64,000 nt of DNA, from assembly GCF_013409595.1 (NCBI RefSeq), contig NZ_JACCBD010000001.1:62001-126000 (forward strand), read 5' to 3'. Source of the DNA: Leucobacter aridicollis. GTDB taxonomy: Bacteria; Actinomycetota; Actinomycetes; Actinomycetales; Microbacteriaceae. Numbering within the stretch: position 1 is the stretch's first letter; the number at the start of each line of letters is the position of its first letter. Below the pieces are notes generated by a model. The model saw only the letters and a list, made by a program, of their open reading frames with translations. It was not told the DNA's origin and did not search any database. Of this stretch, positions 50,872 to 60,121 are shown in pieces. A program made the translations under genes and the position numbers.

Positions 50872-52999
50872 TGAGGGCTCCTTCGTGGATTCGTGGTGCT
50901 GCCGCGCGTAGTGCGACCGCGAGCGCGCTGGCCGAGACGCGGTCGGTCTCGCGCAGCATAGGGGGATCGGTTCCCGGCATCGGGCTAATGACAGTGCCGT
51001 GAAGGGTGTCGTCGACGGGGATCCCCGCGACGTGCACGGCCGCATCGAGCGTGCCGTCTGCGCCGATGAGGCGCCCCGTTGCCGCATCGATGTCGAGGCC
51101 GCCAGTGGCGGCGGTGGCTCCGCTGCGGGAGCCGATCGAGAACACCCGCGCCCGTCCCGCGTCGAGCAAGGACGCGGTGAAGGGGTCTTCGCTTGCGCGT
51201 GCGTCGTGGAACTGCATCCACGCGTCGACGAGCGCCCGGGCCGTGACCTCTGAGCCCGACACGGCCCGCGACGAGGCAACGAAGCCGCGCTCGTCGACGC
51301 CGAGCGTCGCCTCCGGGCCGATGAAGTGCACGATGCCCGCCGCAGCGAGGGCGAGCAGCTCGTTGTTTCGGAACGCTGGCGGCCCCGACCCGACCATGCC
51401 CCCAAGCGCGGTGAGGAGGGCAAGGCCGTTCGACCGGGACTCGGCATCAAACCCCCCGAGCGTGCCGACCTGCGCTGCGAAGCCGCGCGCCGAGCTCACC
51501 GACCAGAGGCCTGCCTTCACCGCGCTGTCCGTGCCGAGGTCGACCTCGCGGAGATCGTCGGCGACGCGCCGAGCCACCCACGCGTCGAACGCATCGGGGC
51601 TCTCGAACGTTTCGTGCACTGGCACGATCTCGCCGGCGAGGTCGAGGCGATCCTCACTCGCGGGGATGAACGGTGCGACGTCGGCGGCGATAGCGTCGAC
51701 GATGTCGCCGAGCGCGGGGACGTCTGTGTGGTTCCCGGCCCGCGCGATCGCGGCGCGGATCGCAGCCTCGATGCCGGCGAGGGCGTCAGCGGGATCAGGA
51801 TCGCCCGGAGCCGCACCTCCGCCCGCGAGGAGCGCGCCAGGCTTCACCCGTGCGAGCGTTTCGGCGTGCGCGAGGAACGCGTCGCCGACGATCCGCGGCC
51901 AGAGTACCGCGTCGAAGTTCATGGGGCGCGGCACCTGCCGCCAGTCCACCTCGCGCAGCAGCCGCTGCTCGGCCTGCGGCGGGAGTGCGTTGTAGCGGGA
52001 CTTGGCGCGGAACGGGACCCCGCGGCGGGAGGTGACGTGCAGCACCGGCTCGTTTCCTGACGCGACGTATCTCAGCCCACCAGGGGCCTCGGGCGCGGGC
52101 TCGTAGCGGCCGCCGCGGCCGAGGGTGAGCAGCGTGACGGTGTCGAAGAAGCCCATGCCGAGTCCGCGAACGATGACGCGTTCGCCGGGGCGGACCCCGG
52201 AAAGATCCTGTTCGACGGGGCTGCCCTGCCGCACCCAGGTGAGCTCGGGTCTGTCCGCGACCCGGTCCGCAAGCGCGGCGTCTGAGCTCGACGCGGCTCG
52301 GGGCAGCCACCCGGTTGCCGCGATCACGGAGTCGACGGTGATGCTCTGGTCGGCAACGCTGTCGCCGGTCGCGGGCTTCGCGCGGTCGAGGGTGATGCGC
52401 TCACGGCCGTCGGCGTGCTCGACTGCGATCGCGCGGGCGCGGTGGCGCACGACGCTCACCGAGTCGGGCAGCTCGGCGAGTGCGCGCTCGAAGAACCAGG
52501 AGAGGTACTCGCCGTAGAGCGCGCGGCTCGGGTGCGACTCAGGGCGGAGGCGTGCCAGCTCCTCGCGGTAGTCGGCGGCGAGGCCCGCGCGTGCGGGGTA
52601 CGCGGCGAAGGTGGCCGCGCGGGAACTTGGGATCTCGGCCGTTGCTACGGTCTCCGGTGCGCCGTGGCCGAGCGCCTGCTCGCGGGCGAGGATGCACCAC
52701 TCGTAGAGCGTGGGCCCCGGGACAACGGCGCCCGCGACGGTGCTGCCGGGCTCGGTGAAGAGCGTCACCGCGTCGGCGAGCGTATTCATGCACAGCTCGC
52801 GGGTCTGGTCGGTCCGCCAGATTCGGCCCGCTCCCGGCTGGGCGTCGTCGATGAGGTGGAGTTCGAGCGGCGGCGCCGCGGGCAACGCCGCGAGGTGAAC
52901 GCCGAGCCGTTCGATGAGGGACCCGCCGCGCGGGCCGAGGCCGACGATGGCGATGCTCGCCCGACCGGCGGGCTCGTCGTGTGCTGCGAGGGGTGGCAT
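50864..52999 (-). CDS. Large FAD/NAD(P)-binding protein
   Basis: 711-residue protein with an N-terminal FAD/NAD(P)-binding domain of the NAD_binding_9 type: IAIVGLGPRGGSLIERL (residues 16-32), then GAGRIWRTDQTRELCMNT. A second nucleotide-binding segment is VRPGERVIVRGLGMGFFDTVTLL near residue 270. Catalytic chemistry unknown. It is divergent from the 53.2-60.8 kb transporter cluster and shares its control region, so it may act on the imported compound. Weak SD before ATG. Confidence 0.85.
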   Translation of the reverse strand: MPPLAAHDEPAGRASIAIVGLGPRGGSLIERLGVHLAALPAAPPLELHLIDDAQPGAGRIWRTDQTRELCMNTLADAVTLFTEPGSTVAGAVVPGPTLYEWCILAREQALGHGAPETVATAEIPSSRAATFAAYPARAGLAADYREELARLRPESHPSRALYGEYLSWFFERALAELPDSVSVVRHRARAIAVEHADGRERITLDRAKPATGDSVADQSITVDSVIAATGWLPRAASSSDAALADRVADRPELTWVRQGSPVEQDLSGVRPGERVIVRGLGMGFFDTVTLLTLGRGGRYEPAPEAPGGLRYVASGNEPVLHVTSRRGVPFRAKSRYNALPPQAEQRLLREVDWRQVPRPMNFDAVLWPRIVGDAFLAHAETLARVKPGALLAGGGAAPGDPDPADALAGIEAAIRAAIARAGNHTDVPALGDIVDAIAADVAPFIPASEDRLDLAGEIVPVHETFESPDAFDAWVARRVADDLREVDLGTDSAVKAGLWSVSSARGFAAQVGTLGGFDAESRSNGLALLTALGGMVGSGPPAFRNNELLALAAAGIVHFIGPEATLGVDERGFVASSRAVSGSEVTARALVDAWMQFHDARASEDPFTASLLDAGRARVFSIGSRSGATAATGGLDIDAATGRLIGADGTLDAAVHVAGIPVDDTLHGTVISPMPGTDPPMLRETDRVSASALAVALRAAAPRIHEGALSA

Positions 53000-53101
53000 G
53001 TGGCAAATCCAAAAGTCGTGGTTCGTTTTATGTCTCCCATAACCCTAGCTTGGGTTGATTTGAGGCCGCATCAGGGATGCTGCCGGGTTACGGAGTGTGA
53101 C

Positions 53102-53140
53102 GCGGGCCGGGGTGGCCACGTTGCGAGGCGACCGGCCCGC
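53102..53140. promoter_or_regulatory. Hairpin in the divergent control region of the importer cluster
   Basis: Perfect 9-bp stem GCGGGCCGG / CCGGCCCGC with a 21-nt loop, in the 227-bp gap between the FAD protein and the binding-protein gene. It could be an mRNA leader structure or operator. I compared it with SAM-I and SAM-IV riboswitch cores and see no match. Confidence 0.3.
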
Positions 53141-53226
53141 ATGCAAGGATAACTTCTCGTAATGCCACGCAGAAGCTGACCGTATGTTTCTTGCGGGCTC
53201 GACCACAACCCACGGAGACCGAATCC

Positions 53227-54879
53227 ATGTCACGTATACGTCGCACGGCACTCGCCGCGCTGTCCCTCGCCGCAACGACCGCGCTGCTCGCGGGCTGCGC
53301 AAGCGGCGCACCCGCGGGCGAGGAGCCGACGGGCGACCCGGTCACGGGTGGCACGCTGAGCTACCTTGAGCCGCAGACCTGGACGACGCTCTACCCGCCG
53401 GCGGCCGGGTTCTACCCGAACGGCGGCATCGTGAACAACATCACCGACCGCCTGCTCTACCAGGACCCCGAGACGCTCGAGCTCAGCCCCTGGATCGCGA
53501 CCGCGTTGCCGGAGGTGAACGCGGATGCGACCGAGTACACGTTCACCATCCGCGACGACGTCACGTACTCCGACGGCACTCCCCTCACCGCCGAGAACGT
53601 CGTGAAGAACATCGACCTCTACGGCAAGGGCGACGCCGACCGCGCGCTCACGGTGTCCGAGGCGATCAACAACTACGAGCGCGGCGAGGTCGTCGACGCG
53701 ACGACCGTGAAGTTCATCTTCTCGGCGCCGTCGCCGGGCTTCGCGCAGGCAGTGTCGACGATCAACTCGGGGCTCGTCTCGGACGCCACGCTCGATCTCG
53801 ACAGCGAGGGCTTCGGCCCCGGCGGCGCGGCCCAGGTCATCGGCAGCGGTCCGTTTGTGGTTGCCGACGAGAAGATCGGCACCGAGACCCAGCTCACGGT
53901 GCGCGAGGACTATGACTGGGCGCCAGAGGCCGCCGAGCACGACGGCCGCGCGTACCTCGACGGCATCACCTACACGGTCGCCGGCGAGAACAGCGTGCGC
54001 GTCGGCACCGTCGTGGCGAAGCAGGCAGACGTCGCCCGCCAGATTCCCGCGCCGGACGAGCCGCAGTTCGCGGCCGACGGGCTGTCGGTGCTCGCCGCCT
54101 CGACGAACGGCGTCACGAACAGCCTGAACTTCCGCTTCACGAACCCGTTGCTCAGCGACATCCGGGTGCGCCAGGCGATCATCGCGGGCATCGACCGCGA
54201 GAACATCGTTGAGACACTCTTCACCGACAGCTACCCGCTCGCAACCGGCGCCCTCGCGACGACTGCGCTCGGGTACGTCGACACCTCGGAGTTCTACGCA
54301 TACGACCCGAAGCAGGCAGCGAAGCTCCTCGCCGACGCCGGCTGGAAGGCCGGCAGCGACGGGGTGCTTGAGAAGGACGGCCAGCGCCTGAGTCTCACGT
54401 TCAGCGAGGCGATCCCGCAGCCGCGCTCAAAGGAGGTCGTGACCCTGATTCAGGAGCAGCTCGCCGAGCTCGGCATTGAAGTGAACCTGTTCGCCGGCGA
54501 CTACGCCGCGCAGACCGCGGCGAGCCTCGACGCAGACACGATCCAGGTGTACCACTCGATGGTCGGCCGTGCCGACTACGACGTGCTCAAGTCGCAGTTC
54601 TTCTCGACGAACCGCAACACCCTGCTCAACTACGACACCGCCACCCAGAAGAACGCTGACCAGGAGCTCGACGACCTGCTCGCGAAGGTCGCCTCGGCGC
54701 CGACGCCCGAGGAGCGCGCGGCAGCGTCCGAGGCCGCGCAGCGCCACCTGGCCGAGCAGGCCTACATCCTGCCGCTCTTCGAGGAGCCCCAGGTCTACGG
54801 CCTCACTGACGCGGTGCACGGCTTCGAGACCGAGTCGGTCGGCCGGCCGAACTTCTACAACACCTGGCTGACGCGCTAG
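53227..54879 (+). CDS. Peptide-type ABC transporter substrate-binding lipoprotein (KPN_01854-like)
   Basis: 550-residue family 5 (DppA/OppA) binding protein. Lipoprotein signal ends LLAGC (Cys23). Core motifs include YTFTIRDDVTYSDGTPLTAENVVKN and VRQAIIAGIDRENIV. From memory, this neighbourhood (with CMD and peroxidase genes) matches the TIGRFAM KPN_01854 family of binding proteins of unknown substrate. Start at ATG 53227 with GGAGACC upstream. Confidence 0.9.
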   Translation: MSRIRRTALAALSLAATTALLAGCASGAPAGEEPTGDPVTGGTLSYLEPQTWTTLYPPAAGFYPNGGIVNNITDRLLYQDPETLELSPWIATALPEVNADATEYTFTIRDDVTYSDGTPLTAENVVKNIDLYGKGDADRALTVSEAINNYERGEVVDATTVKFIFSAPSPGFAQAVSTINSGLVSDATLDLDSEGFGPGGAAQVIGSGPFVVADEKIGTETQLTVREDYDWAPEAAEHDGRAYLDGITYTVAGENSVRVGTVVAKQADVARQIPAPDEPQFAADGLSVLAASTNGVTNSLNFRFTNPLLSDIRVRQAIIAGIDRENIVETLFTDSYPLATGALATTALGYVDTSEFYAYDPKQAAKLLADAGWKAGSDGVLEKDGQRLSLTFSEAIPQPRSKEVVTLIQEQLAELGIEVNLFAGDYAAQTAASLDADTIQVYHSMVGRADYDVLKSQFFSTNRNTLLNYDTATQKNADQELDDLLAKVASAPTPEERAAASEAAQRHLAEQAYILPLFEEPQVYGLTDAVHGFETESVGRPNFYNTWLTR

Positions 54880-54913
54880 CAGCGCCAGCCCGTCCCCGGG
54901 AAGGACCGAACCA

Positions 54914-55930
54914 ATGCCATACGTCGCCAGGCGTCTCCTGCAGGCGCTCCTCGTGCTCGCGCTCGCCTATACGGTCGCGTATGTGCTCCTGGCGGCCCTC
55001 CCCGGGGACGCGGTGCTCGCCCGATACGGGAGCCCGGAGCTCGGGCTCTCACCCGATCAGCTTGACGAGATCCGCACGAGCTACGGCGCCGACAGGCCAC
55101 ACCTCGAGCGCTACTTCGAGTCGATCCTGTCGTTTCTGCGCGGCGACTTCGGCTACTCAGTCAATAGCGGCGCAGCCGTCTCGACCCTGCTCGCCGCCGC
55201 GCTCCCCTCCAGCCTCGCGCTCGCACTCTCGAGCCTCGTCGTGGCGGTCGTGCTCGCGGTCACCATCGCATTCACGGCGAGCTACGGGGGCGCCGCCTGG
55301 CTCCGCCGGTTCTTCCGCGGACTGCCGCCGCTGTTCGTGTCGCTGCCGGTGTTCTGGGTCGGCATCATGCTCATCCAGATCTTCTCGTTCAAGCTCGGCC
55401 TCGTCCCCGCGATCGGGGCGACCGGCTTCCAGGGACTCGTTCTCCCGATGCTCACGATCGCGATCCCGATCGCCGCACCGCTCGCCCAGGTGCTGTTGCG
55501 CTCGATCGACGAGGTGCGCACCCAGCCGTTCGTTGCGGTGGTGAAGGCGCGCGGCGCCAGCACGTCCTGGCTGCTCTGGCGCAACGTTGCACGCAACGCG
55601 CTCTTGCCGACCTTGACGATGGCCGGCGTGCTCTTCGGCGAGCTTGTCGGCGGCGCGGTCGTCTCCGAGACAGTGTTCGCGCGGGCCGGGATCGGCCAGC
55701 TCACGGCCCAGTCGGTCGCGACCCGTGACACCCCGGTCCTCCTCGCGATCGTCGTGCTCGCTGCGCTCACGTTCGTGCTGATCAACCTCGTCGTCGACCT
55801 GCTCTACCCCGTCCTCGATCCGCGGCTGCGAACCCGGACGACAACCGCCGCGAAGCCCGCCGCCGAACCCGCAGTACCGGCAGCGGCCGCTGAGCCCGCG
55901 ACCGCGAACCCAGAGGGAGCGACACGATGA
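54914..55930 (+). CDS. ABC transporter permease (DppB-like)
   Basis: 338-residue inner-membrane subunit with six helices; N-terminal MPYVARRLLQALLVLALAYT and the long first periplasmic loop are typical of DppB. EAA-type loop VVKARGASTSWLLWRNVARNAL near residue 210. C-terminus is Ala/Pro-rich. Overlaps the next permease by 4 bp. Confidence 0.92.
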   Translation: MPYVARRLLQALLVLALAYTVAYVLLAALPGDAVLARYGSPELGLSPDQLDEIRTSYGADRPHLERYFESILSFLRGDFGYSVNSGAAVSTLLAAALPSSLALALSSLVVAVVLAVTIAFTASYGGAAWLRRFFRGLPPLFVSLPVFWVGIMLIQIFSFKLGLVPAIGATGFQGLVLPMLTIAIPIAAPLAQVLLRSIDEVRTQPFVAVVKARGASTSWLLWRNVARNALLPTLTMAGVLFGELVGGAVVSETVFARAGIGQLTAQSVATRDTPVLLAIVVLAALTFVLINLVVDLLYPVLDPRLRTRTTTAAKPAAEPAVPAAAAEPATANPEGATR

Positions 55931-56892
55931 GCATCTTCACCCCGCCGGTGCGCGGCTCTGACCAGCGCACCACCGACAAGCACGATGCGGCGTCGCATGA
56001 CCCGCAGCACACGAGTCCGACCGGGTCGGCCGCGGCGACGCTCCCCGGCGCGCCGCTCGCGGAGCCCACGGGTCGCACCAGCCGGTTCGGGCCCGGGACC
56101 CGCAAGGCGGCGGCGTTCGCGGTGCCCGCGGCCGTGATCCTGATCGGGCTCGCATGGGCGATCGCCCCCGGCCTCTTCGCCCACGGCAGCCCGACGGAGA
56201 CCGTCGGCGCGGCCCTGCAGGCGCCGAGCGCCCAATTCTGGTTCGGCACCGACGCAACCGGGCGCGACCTCTACACCCGCGTGATCTACGGCGCCTCGGA
56301 GTCGATCGTCGGCGCACTCGTCGCCGTGCTTGTCGGCTTCGTCGCAGGGACGACACTCGGCGTGCTGGCGGGCTCCGTCGGCGGGCTGCTCGACGAGGCG
56401 CTCATGCGCTTCGTCGACGTGCTGCTCGCCATCCCGGCGCTGCTGCTCTCGCTGAGCATCGTGATCCTGCTCGGCTTCGGGACGACGAACGCGGCGATCG
56501 CCGTTGGCGTGACCTCGATCGCGGTCTTCGCCCGGCTCGCCCGCTCGCAGGTGGTGAGCGTCCGAGTGAGTGAATACGTTGAGGCGGCGTACGGCTCCGG
56601 CGGCACGTTCTGGACGGTGCTCTGGCGCCACATCCTGCCGAACTCCCTCACCCCCGTCGTCGCGCTCGCGGCGCTGCAGCTTGGATCCGCGATCCTGCAG
56701 ATCTCCACCCTCGGCTTCCTCGGCTACGGCGCGCCGCCGCCCACGCCCGAATGGGGCCTGCTCATCGCCGAGGGCCGAAACTACGTCGCGACCGCGTGGT
56801 GGCTGACGGTGCTTCCAGGCCTCGTCGTCGTCGCCATCGTGCTCGCAACCAACAGGCTCAGCCACGCCATCCGAGGAGGAGAAGCAGCATGA
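55927..56892 (+). CDS. ABC transporter permease (DppC-like)
   Basis: 321-residue second permease. A hydrophilic N-terminus of about 55 residues precedes FGTDATGRDLYTRVIYGASESI, the DppC signature. EAA loop SEYVEAAYGSGGTFWTVLWRHILPNSL near residue 215. Overlaps the previous permease and the ATPase gene by 4 bp each. Confidence 0.92.
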   Translation: MSIFTPPVRGSDQRTTDKHDAASHDPQHTSPTGSAAATLPGAPLAEPTGRTSRFGPGTRKAAAFAVPAAVILIGLAWAIAPGLFAHGSPTETVGAALQAPSAQFWFGTDATGRDLYTRVIYGASESIVGALVAVLVGFVAGTTLGVLAGSVGGLLDEALMRFVDVLLAIPALLLSLSIVILLGFGTTNAAIAVGVTSIAVFARLARSQVVSVRVSEYVEAAYGSGGTFWTVLWRHILPNSLTPVVALAALQLGSAILQISTLGFLGYGAPPPTPEWGLLIAEGRNYVATAWWLTVLPGLVVVAIVLATNRLSHAIRGGEAA

Positions 56893-58727
56893 GTGAACAG
56901 TCGCTCCTAAGCGTCCGCGACCTGCGCGTCGCCTATGACACCCCCGCGGGAACGGTGGACGCGGTCCGCGGCGTCTCGCTTGACGTCGCGCCCGGCAAAG
57001 TCACCGCGCTCGTCGGCGAATCAGGATCAGGCAAAACCACCGTCGCGCAGTCAGTTATCGGCCTGCTCGCCGGCAACGGCAGGGTCACAGGCGGCGAGAT
57101 CACGCTGGCAAGCGAGGCGCGTGGGGCGGAACAGCTCGTCGGGCTGAGCGAACGCGCGTGGCGCGGAATCCGCGGGCGCCGGATCGGGCTCATCCCGCAG
57201 GATCCGGGTAACTCGCTCAACCCCGTGCTCCGCATCGGCGCGAGCGTCGGCGAGGCGCTGCGGATCCACGGGTGGCGCGACAAGCGGGCCGTCGAGGCCC
57301 GCGTGCTCGACCTGCTCGACCGCGTCGGTATCGACGACCCCGAGCGCCGGGCGCGGCAGTTCCCGCACGAGCTCTCGGGCGGCATGCGGCAGCGCGTGCT
57401 CATCGCCGCGGCGCTCGCGCTCGAACCCGAGCTCGTGATCGCCGACGAACCGACGAGCGCGCTCGACGTCACCATCCAGCGGACCGTGCTCGACCTGCTC
57501 GACAGGCTTCGTCGCGAGACAGGCATGGGCGTGCTCTTCATCACGCACGACCTCGCCGTCGCCGCCGACCGCTCGGACTCGATCGTCGTCATGCAGGGCG
57601 GCGAGGTGCAGGAGACAGGTCCCTCCGCCGAGGTGCTCGCCCATCCGGCTGCCGCCTACACGCGGAAGCTCCTCGCGGACGCACCGTCGCTCGCCCGCGT
57701 CGTGGTGCGGGAGCGCCCCGAGCCTCACACGGGGCTCGAGGCCGCCGAGGGGGTCGGGGCCGCCGGTTTTGCAGGTTCGGCCGGCTCTGCAAGTTCGGCC
57801 GGCTCGGCAGGTTCGGCCGGCTCGGCCGCTGCGGAGCAGGGGGCTGAGCCGCTCGTGCGCGTGCGCGACCTCAGGCAGGAGTTCAAGACGCCCGGCCGTG
57901 CCGAACCGTTCGTCGCGGTCGACGGCGTCTCATTCACCGTCCAGCGCGGCACGACGCACGCGCTCGTCGGCGAATCAGGATCGGGTAAGACCACGACAGG
58001 CCGCGCCATCGCAGGGTTCCAACGCCCAACCTCGGGCGAGGTCACCGTCGCAGGCACTGAACTCGTCGGCCGGCGTCCCGGCCGTGATTTCCGGCGGCAC
58101 ACCCAGCTCGTCTACCAAAACCCGTACGGGTCACTCGACCCCCGCCAGACCATCGGGGCAGCGCTCGCCGAGCCACTGCGCAACTTCAGGATCGGTTCCC
58201 GGGCCGACCGCGACGCGCGGATCACGCACGCCCTCGACCTCGTCGCGCTCGCCCCCGGGCTCGCCGAGCGCAAGCCCACCGAGCTTTCGGGCGGGCAGCG
58301 GCAGCGCGTCGCGATCGCGCGAGCGCTGATCGTCGAACCCGAACTCGTCGTCCTCGACGAGGCCGTGTCGGCGCTCGATGTGACTGTCCAGGCCCAGATC
58401 CTGCGCCTGCTCGCCGACCTGCAGCGCGAACTCGGCCTCACCTTCGTGTTCATCTCGCACGACCTCGCCGTCGTGCATCAGATCGCCGACACCGTGTCGG
58501 TGCTGCAGCGGGGCCGGCAAGTCGAATACGGCGGCGCCGAGGAGATCTTCAACGCCCCGACGCACGAATACACGCGGGCGTTGCTCGACGCGATCCCGGG
58601 CGGGGGAGTGCTCGCCGCAGGCGCCGAGGCGAGGGGCGCAACTTCCGGGATCGCCACCGAGGCGCACGGCGCGGGAAGTGCCGTCGCGCCCACCGCAGTC
58701 CGCCTCCTCGTCGGCGCAACCCGCTGA
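56889..58727 (+). CDS. Fused dual ATP-binding protein of peptide-type ABC transporter
   Basis: 612-residue fusion of DppD- and DppF-like ATPases. First Walker A GESGSGKTT at 43-51, second at 361-369; signatures LSGGMRQRV and LSGGQRQRV; Walker [12 protein letters not shown] and VVLDEAVSALD. The two halves are joined by a low-complexity Gly/Ser/Ala linker (about 285-318) encoded by near-identical 18-bp DNA repeats around 57770-57830, which may vary in copy number. ATG at 56889 overlaps the permease by 4 bp. Confidence 0.95.
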   Translation: MSEQSLLSVRDLRVAYDTPAGTVDAVRGVSLDVAPGKVTALVGESGSGKTTVAQSVIGLLAGNGRVTGGEITLASEARGAEQLVGLSERAWRGIRGRRIGLIPQDPGNSLNPVLRIGASVGEALRIHGWRDKRAVEARVLDLLDRVGIDDPERRARQFPHELSGGMRQRVLIAAALALEPELVIADEPTSALDVTIQRTVLDLLDRLRRETGMGVLFITHDLAVAADRSDSIVVMQGGEVQETGPSAEVLAHPAAAYTRKLLADAPSLARVVVRERPEPHTGLEAAEGVGAAGFAGSAGSASSAGSAGSAGSAAAEQGAEPLVRVRDLRQEFKTPGRAEPFVAVDGVSFTVQRGTTHALVGESGSGKTTTGRAIAGFQRPTSGEVTVAGTELVGRRPGRDFRRHTQLVYQNPYGSLDPRQTIGAALAEPLRNFRIGSRADRDARITHALDLVALAPGLAERKPTELSGGQRQRVAIARALIVEPELVVLDEAVSALDVTVQAQILRLLADLQRELGLTFVFISHDLAVVHQIADTVSVLQRGRQVEYGGAEEIFNAPTHEYTRALLDAIPGGGVLAAGAEARGATSGIATEAHGAGSAVAPTAVRLLVGATR

Positions 58728-58783
58728 CGCGCACCCTACCGCCGCCACCGGCGGCCGAAGCAGCCACACAACCGAAGGAACCC

Positions 58784-60121
58784 ATGACCGCCGCACTCAC
58801 CGCAGACATCATCGATCTCCTCTCCGGCCTCGGCCGGGGGCACGACATCGCAACACTGCGCGACCAGCGCGCCCAGGCACGCGAGAACGCGCAGCTGAGC
58901 TTTGCCGCGCTCCTCGAGCCAGAGAACCCGGGCGACTTCACCCTCGCCGAGCGCTACGCTGTCGCGCAGTTCGTAGCCGAGCTCCACGAGTTCCCTGACG
59001 CCGTAGAGTTCTACGCCGACGTGCTCGGCGACGAAAGCCCCGACCTCGTGGGGACCGTGCGCGCGCTCGCAGCGGACGCTGCTGCCGCCGGTCCCATCGG
59101 CACCTACCGAGAGCCGGGTCTGCAGGGTGAGAGCGTCGCCGTCGAGCCGTGGGCACCCTCAGCCGACACCGCAGCAGCGCTCGGGCCGCGGCTGACCGCG
59201 GCCCTCGCGCACACCCACCTGCTTGTCATTCGCCCGCGGGAGGCCTCGGCCGATGCGCTCGCCGCGCTCGTCCGTGCCGGCTGGAACGCCGACGACATCG
59301 TGTCGCTCTCGCAGCTGGTCGCCTTCCTCGCGTTCCAGTTGCGCGCGTCCTGGGGCCTGCGCGTCCTCGCCGGTGCGCCGGGCGAGGGCGGCGTGGACAG
59401 AGCCACTGGGACCGCCTCGACCGCCTCGACCGCGGCCGCCTCGGCCGACGCAACAGGACAGGCCGCCGGCTCGGATGCGGCCGCGGGCTCGGATGCGGCC
59501 GTCGCCGAGCTCATCACCGAGTACCCAGAGCTGCACCGCCCCGAGCACTTCACCCAGCAGAGCCTCGGATGGGTGCCCTGGCTCGCGCCCGTCGCTGAGG
59601 CGGAGCTGACGGACGAACAGCGCGACGCGCTCGTCGATCCGCTCCGCGCGAAGATGCCGTACTTCAGGCTGCTCGCGCGCGATCCAGCGGCGCTCCGGGC
59701 GCGCACCCTCACGGACCTCGACATCTTCTTTAACACCGAGGGTGGCATCGGCCGCGCGGAACGCGAGCTCGCGGCGACGGCTGCGTCGAGACACAACGGC
59801 TGCGTCTTCTGCGCCTCGGTACACTCCGCAGCGGCGACGCGCGAGTCCGGTCGTGAGGCGACCGTCCAGGCGCTCCTCGACGAGGGCGTCGGCGCTGACC
59901 TTGCCGACACGACGTGGAACGCGGTCGTGAGCGCCTCCGTCTCGCTGACGAACACGCCGCTTGGGTTCGGAGAGGCCGACGTGCGTGGGCTCCGGGCGGC
60001 CGGGCTGTCTGACGCGGAGATCATCGACGTCGTGAACGGTGCCGCGTTCTTTAACTGGGCAAACCGGCTCATGCTGTCGCTCGGTGAGCCCGAGGTGCCG
60101 GCGAAACGCGGGCAGTCATGA
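58784..60121 (+). CDS. Fused CMD-domain and alkylhydroperoxidase-domain protein (Avi_7170/Avi_7169-like)
   Basis: 445-residue fusion. Residues about 1-200 match the CMD-like Avi_7170 family (DIIDLLSGLGRGHDIATLRDQR, DDIVSLSQLVAFLAFQLR). Residues about 245-445 match the Avi_7169 alkylhydroperoxidase family (GWVPWLAPV, YFRLLARDPAALRARTLTD, CxxC at Cys340/Cys343 with His347 in CVFCASVH). An Ala/Ser/Thr linker joins them. In many genomes these are two separate genes. Likely reduces a hydroperoxide or acts in an oxidation pathway for the imported compound; function unproven. Overlaps the VOC gene by 4 bp. Confidence 0.85.
   Translation: MTAALTADIIDLLSGLGRGHDIATLRDQRAQARENAQLSFAALLEPENPGDFTLAERYAVAQFVAELHEFPDAVEFYADVLGDESPDLVGTVRALAADAAAAGPIGTYREPGLQGESVAVEPWAPSADTAAALGPRLTAALAHTHLLVIRPREASADALAALVRAGWNADDIVSLSQLVAFLAFQLRASWGLRVLAGAPGEGGVDRATGTASTASTAAASADATGQAAGSDAAAGSDAAVAELITEYPELHRPEHFTQQSLGWVPWLAPVAEAELTDEQRDALVDPLRAKMPYFRLLARDPAALRARTLTDLDIFFNTEGGIGRAERELAATAASRHNGCVFCASVHSAAATRESGREATVQALLDEGVGADLADTTWNAVVSASVSLTNTPLGFGEADVRGLRAAGLSDAEIIDVVNGAAFFNWANRLMLSLGEPEVPAKRGQS

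Noticed and set aside
53000..53226. SAM or other riboswitch before the importer cluster
   Set aside because: The hairpin at 53102-53140 lacks the conserved SAM-I and SAM-IV core elements; kept only as an unassigned hairpin.
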